DNA of 64,000 nucleotides from Penelope pileata (lineage: Eukaryota; Chordata; Aves; Galliformes; Cracidae): contig WBMW01005147.1 of assembly GCA_013396635.1 (NCBI GenBank), positions 200,446 through 264,445 on the forward strand, read 5' to 3'. The notes under the pieces were generated by a model. The model was not told the origin of the DNA and searched no databases. It saw only the letters and a list, made by a program, of their open reading frames with translations. How positions within the stretch are numbered: the first letter of the stretch is position 1; each line of letters begins with the position of its first letter. Positions 60,244 through 64,000 of this stretch are shown here, in pieces. Both the position numbers and the translations under genes were made by a program.

Positions 60244-61860
60244 CTAACAAGGAGAAGGGAAAATTGGAATCAAAACAGGAACAGGTAAGAAAGGGAGCAG
60301 ACGGGATCATTCCTGCCCCAAACTTGCCTCTCTTGAGAGCTCAAAGGGGATTTGAAGAATATCACGCGTCTTTCTCTGGCTTTTCGGAATGGGGCATACT
60401 TGGTTGTGCCTGGGCTACTCCACGCTGGGGCATTTGTACACTGCCACAGCCACTCCTGCGTCATATTACTGCTAAGCTCCAATGAGTGCCCTTGAAGTTC
60501 TCACCCAGAATTATTCAAGCTAATGCTCAATGAGCTGCTGCAAACTTCAGAACATACTTTTGGCTTTTGTGGTCGCTGTGCAGATAGTAAAAAACTGTGG
60601 GAAATAATGATAAAACCTGAATGATTTCCTCAAAATCTGAGGAATTTCTAGTGGGTTGGGATTTTTTGTACTGTTTTTGAGGCCTGCAGTCAGTACAGCT
60701 TCTGCACTGAAGGAGTTACTTGCAGAATGCTCTGTGTAAAAACAGAACAAAACTGGTGCAAGCCAGAGTGACCTCAGCATCAGGGAAATATTTACAGCTG
60801 ATTATCTGGCCCAGATTCCCGTGTTTTGTCTTGGTCCACGGGTTTTATTTCATTGACACAAGACTTACAGGCAAAGAGCACTTTAAATACAGTTCACAGC
60901 TCACGTGCCTTTTGCACAAATCGGCATGAAAAAGCCTTAGTGCATCTTCTATGGCACTGTAGTCACACCGGATGGCAAGAATGGACACGGAGCACTGGAC
61001 AAATACGCAACAGCACACTGCACCGATTCTGCATTTCAAGCACCTACATCCAATTATGCTGAACATCTCCTCAAGCCAATAAACTCAATAAATTAATTGA
61101 TCATGCCTGTTGGTAAGTGGTTCTAATCATGCCTCTAAATCAGCAGCAATGTTGCAAATATGCAGCTCAGTATCTTCTGTTCACTGAGGAACTCATTAAG
61201 AGTGTTGCTAGTTGTCTTTGGCTTATCACTTCTGAAAGGGTAAACCCCAGGTTTTAGAGAGGGAGGTGATTTAACAGTCAAGAGATTCTACTTTGTTACA
61301 AGATATTTTCATGTGTTCCAGACTTCTTTGCTCCCACATATATGCTGTATAAAACTGAAACACATCAGAGACACTGTACAGACTGACGAATTTTTCTGAA
61401 TTAAAACTTTTCTACCTATACACGGTAAACAAGGCAGCTGTGATATGTGTAAATAATCCAGAACGCTATGAAATCTGAGAGAGAATGGCAGGGGCATTAG
61501 CTGAAGAGGAACACTCTTATCTTAGGTTCAGATATGTTTATACAATGAGTACAGTGGATAGGTGCAGCATAATAGTTTGAGCAGAAACATGCCTCCTTTC
61601 CAATAACAGCATAAGCTGGAACAAAACTGCTTCAAGAAATAAAAAAACCTCAAATCCCTTGAACATTTCATATCAGAATTGTTGTTAACCTCAAGCAACT
61701 CTCAGTATGCTGACTACAGATAGAAGCCAGAAGCAGGGGAGAGACAAGCCTGATGAAAACTACTTGAGAGATTCCGAGTATCAGAGCAACTGAAGGAAGT
61801 ACTAAGTAATGGTGAATGAGGGTGTGCTCTCTTCCCCACCTGTACAATGAAATAACTTAC
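60244..61860 (-). other. TGFBR2: TGFBR2 intron 2
   Basis: This 1617-bp phase-2 intron has donor GTATG|gtaagt and acceptor ttgttag|GAGA. No repeat or other feature was recognised. Confidence 0.9.
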
Positions 61861-62011
61861 CATACAGCTGCACAGACTTCGTTATTCTTCTCACAGATAG
61901 AGGTGATGTTGCAGTTGCTCTTGCACTCATATTGGTTTGAGCACGTTGTTGCTTTAATGTCACAAAACTTGCATAGTCTGGGCAACTGCAGTCCATTTTC
62001 CCTGTATCTGT
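61861..62011 (-). CDS. TGFBR2: TGFBR2 exon 2 (first half of ligand-binding ectodomain)
   Basis: After the acceptor ATGTCACCTGTAG the exon opens with AC (completing a codon from exon 1), then RYRENGLQLPRLCKFCDIKA, TTCSNQYECKSNCN and ITSICEKNNEVCAAV, ending TG at GTATG|gtaagt. All seven expected cysteines are present. The residues matching human ligand contacts (Leu27, Phe30, Asp32, and the TSICE loop around Ser52-Glu55, mature numbering from memory) are kept. I chose this acceptor because 151 bp keeps phase 1 to phase 2. The alternative AG four bases downstream would give 147 bp and break the frame. The exon is 18 bp (six codons) shorter than the human one, with the loss at the N-terminal side, before the first cysteine. 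Confidence 0.93.
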
Positions 62012-64000
62012 CTACAGGTGACATATTTTAAGGAAAAAGAGAGAGAGATGCAAGGAAACTTAGTAATTAATGGATCGTGTCAATGCTCATTATTAAGATA
62101 AAGTTTTCATCAGCTCCAAACATTCCCTCATACCTTAAATTAGAAAATCTCTAAGCTTGTGCAACTACCAATTTTCTTTGCAACAGGGGAAGCGTCACAC
62201 TGTCAAGACCAGGTTAATCAAAGTGAATTTGGAATGCAAAGTCAATGCTGGCTGACTTCAGAGAGAGCAAAAGTTTCGTTGGAATTTGCAGAATCAAGCT
62301 TATTCTGAGTCCAGATTGTACTGAAAGAACTCCACTGCAGTTATCCACTCGCGTTATTCACAGGCAGCACACCTGTTCCCTTATGTGCAATATATTGCAT
62401 CGCTGTCTGTTTGCCAGAGTAACTGTGGATACCGTGGTGGGAATGCACATCGGGTGGGTGACATCCTTACAACATGGATCACGATGGGTTTTGCAAGTTT
62501 GTCTTCACTAACCTGAGGCATAGCCTGGTTGTCATTCCTCACCTGATTAGTGCTTGCAAAGAAACACAGAGCTGCAACTTCTTGTCAGCCAAAGTTAGAT
62601 GGTCTGCCTGAGGTTATGGGTGAAACTCAGGCTGGAAACGCAGCAGGGCGTCTATGCAGCCCACGTAATCTGCTGCTGGAGAGTTCCAGGGCTAACTCCA
62701 GGGGATGTAACTCAAGCTATATGCAATGACAATCTCCGCTGTAGACAAGTCTACATGACCCAACAACTATGTTTCTGCACCCAGGCATTGAAGAGTTACT
62801 TGTTTCCTGGTTGCAAGAGACTTAGCACCCTCCATCTGCTGCTTCGGAGTAGTAGCAGTAAAGGAAGAGGTGTTATTTATCCTAGTATTATGAATTAGTG
62901 AGAGTGATTGTATTCAGTGTATATGGCTCCAGGAAAAACAGCTATAGCATGAGTAATTTTTAACAAATTAGCCAAAATCCACAAAGGTGGGGCTAGCTTC
63001 GTACAACAACTCTAGACAGCTTACACACAGTACGGTTGTTTCACTGTGAAGACATTCTCTTTGATACAATCAAGACCATGTGTTAGAATTAGGTTCTGGG
63101 TCTGCCAGCTACAATCAAATCAATATCAGTATTTGCCCCAACTCCTTCAAAGCCCACCTGAGTAAGAGACAGCCAGATAGCCAGGGATCAGCAGTCAGGC
63201 TGTCTGGCTTCAAGTTAAGCTGGGGGAAGAGATGTGGTAGCAGTGAGAAGGTAGCATCACATCTGGACAGCCTCGGCGTGGGAGGGCAAAGACCTTCTGG
63301 CTTGCTCCTGGCAGACCTTGTATTGGTTTGCAGCCTTAACTTTTTAGCTTCCTCGGAAGGCTGGGAAGCAAGAGGTGGAAGCAACTCACATAGGTCTGCA
63401 CCTTAGCCTCAGCTCTGCCATGCACCATGTTTACTTCGAGTGGAAATAGCATCCCAACCCTTTGTTACCGCAGACAGTGGGGATTTGATTATATCCTTTT
63501 CTGAGGAACACACAGTAGATAAGCAGGGTGCTGTGGGCCACACTTATTTAGAAGCATATGAACATAAAGTTCCTCACAGGAGGCCTCATCCTTTCTTGCA
63601 GGAGACACTGACTCTGTTTCAAAAAGAGAATCATTGTGGGATCCAGCTGGAAAGTGAAAATAAAGTGAGGTGTGTGCATGGAAATGCACACATCAACGTG
63701 GAACATGCAGTATACTGGCACTGTCTGCAACTACTCCACCTTTACTCCATCTACAGCAGTCAATATAGACATTCACAAAGCAGCATGGGGATAGTAGGGA
63801 TAGGTTACACGCTTGTGAATCTGTTGTGAAACTGTATATAAACAGTATCCCATCGTTTAATTGAACATGCATACATGCCTCTGTGCTGTAGAGAGATTTA
63901 GGTACCACATTCACTAGAGAAGAAACTTTCGTAAAACTTGGCAGAAGTTCAAAACAGAATGAGAAAGGGTGACAGGGCAGTCACAATAGAGAAGATGACT
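62012..64000 (-). other. TGFBR2: TGFBR2 intron 1 (3' part, cut by window end)
   Basis: At least 1989 bp of intron 1 is present. It contains copy B of the direct repeat (62901-63307) and unrecognised sequence at about 63398-63975 that is absent from copy A. The signal-peptide exon and the promoter CpG region are not in the window. Confidence 0.85.
62901..63307 (+). repeat. Direct repeat, copy B (TGFBR2 intron 1)
   Basis: This is the partner of 59006-59412, offset by exactly 3895 bases over the whole 407-base alignment. Beyond 63307 the homology continues with small indels to about 63397. It then breaks for roughly 475 bases relative to copy A and resumes at 63978-64000 (22 of 23 bases). The reading frame shared with copy A has mostly amino-acid-changing differences, so it is not under coding constraint. 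Confidence 0.95.

Larger units (their letters stand above)
29300..64000 (-). other. TGFBR2: TGFBR2 gene (exons 2-7 and 3' UTR; exon 1 outside window)
   Basis: TGFBR2 encodes the type II TGF-beta receptor, a single-pass plasma-membrane serine/threonine kinase. It binds TGF-beta and phosphorylates the type I receptor TGFBR1 to start SMAD2/3 signalling. Six coding exons occur in order on the - strand with GT/AG sites and matching phases: 2/3 in phase 2, 3/4 in phase 1, 4/5 in phase 0, 5/6 in phase 1 and 6/7 in phase 0. Introns 2-6 are 1617, 11268, 4439, 8551 and 3115 bp. At least 2 kb of intron 1 is present. Exons 3-7 have the same lengths as I recall for human (191, 800, 142, 128 and 180 coding bases). 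Together exons 2-7 give about 530 codons, so only the signal-peptide exon is missing. There is no frameshift or stop in the frame. Confidence 0.95.

Overview
This is a stretch of a bird nuclear genome, most likely chicken (Gallus gallus) or a close galliform relative. The evidence is CR1 LINE 3' ends with the avian ATTCTGTG-type tail, a mariner copy resembling the chicken Galluhop family, an avian-type solo LTR, and large introns around vertebrate exons. There is no bacterial-style gene organisation. Nearly all the short open reading frames are chance or repeat-derived.

Two protein-coding genes lie tail to tail. On the + strand, positions 14855-15028 are the last coding exon of GADL1 (acidic amino-acid decarboxylase, PLP-dependent). 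The 14.8 kb before it reads as the preceding intron. A 3' UTR of up to about 2.8 kb follows, with an AU-rich element, a CR1 fragment and AATAAA signals at 17590 and 17800. On the - strand, six of the seven coding exons of TGFBR2 (TGF-beta receptor type II) are intact: exon 7 (31430-31609), exon 6 (34725-34852), exon 5 (43404-43545), exon 4 (47985-48784), exon 3 (60053-60243) and exon 2 (61861-62011). The signal-peptide exon 1 and promoter lie beyond 64000. All splice sites are GT/AG, the reading phases match across every junction, and exons 3 to 7 have the lengths I recall for the human gene. The best TGFBR2 polyadenylation signal (AATAAA on the - strand) is at 29321-29326.

The ~11.5 kb between the two 3' ends holds repeats only as far as I can see. 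These are an ancient CR1/L3-like reverse-transcriptase fossil (about 22790-23230), an internally deleted mariner with a CR1 tail nested in it (24091-24711), and another CR1 tail (28272-28353). Inside TGFBR2, intron 5 carries a solo LTR (about 38964-39459) and an inverted CR1 tail, and intron 4 carries a 17-base assembly gap.

The most unusual structure is a direct repeat at 59006-59412 and 62901-63307. It is about 95% identical by hand count, has no indels and includes a 142-bp identical core. The copies sit on either side of TGFBR2 exons 2 and 3. Those exons together are a 342-nt, frame-neutral cassette encoding the ligand-binding ectodomain. I found no new gene system. The window is a conserved vertebrate locus with some informative repeat structure.
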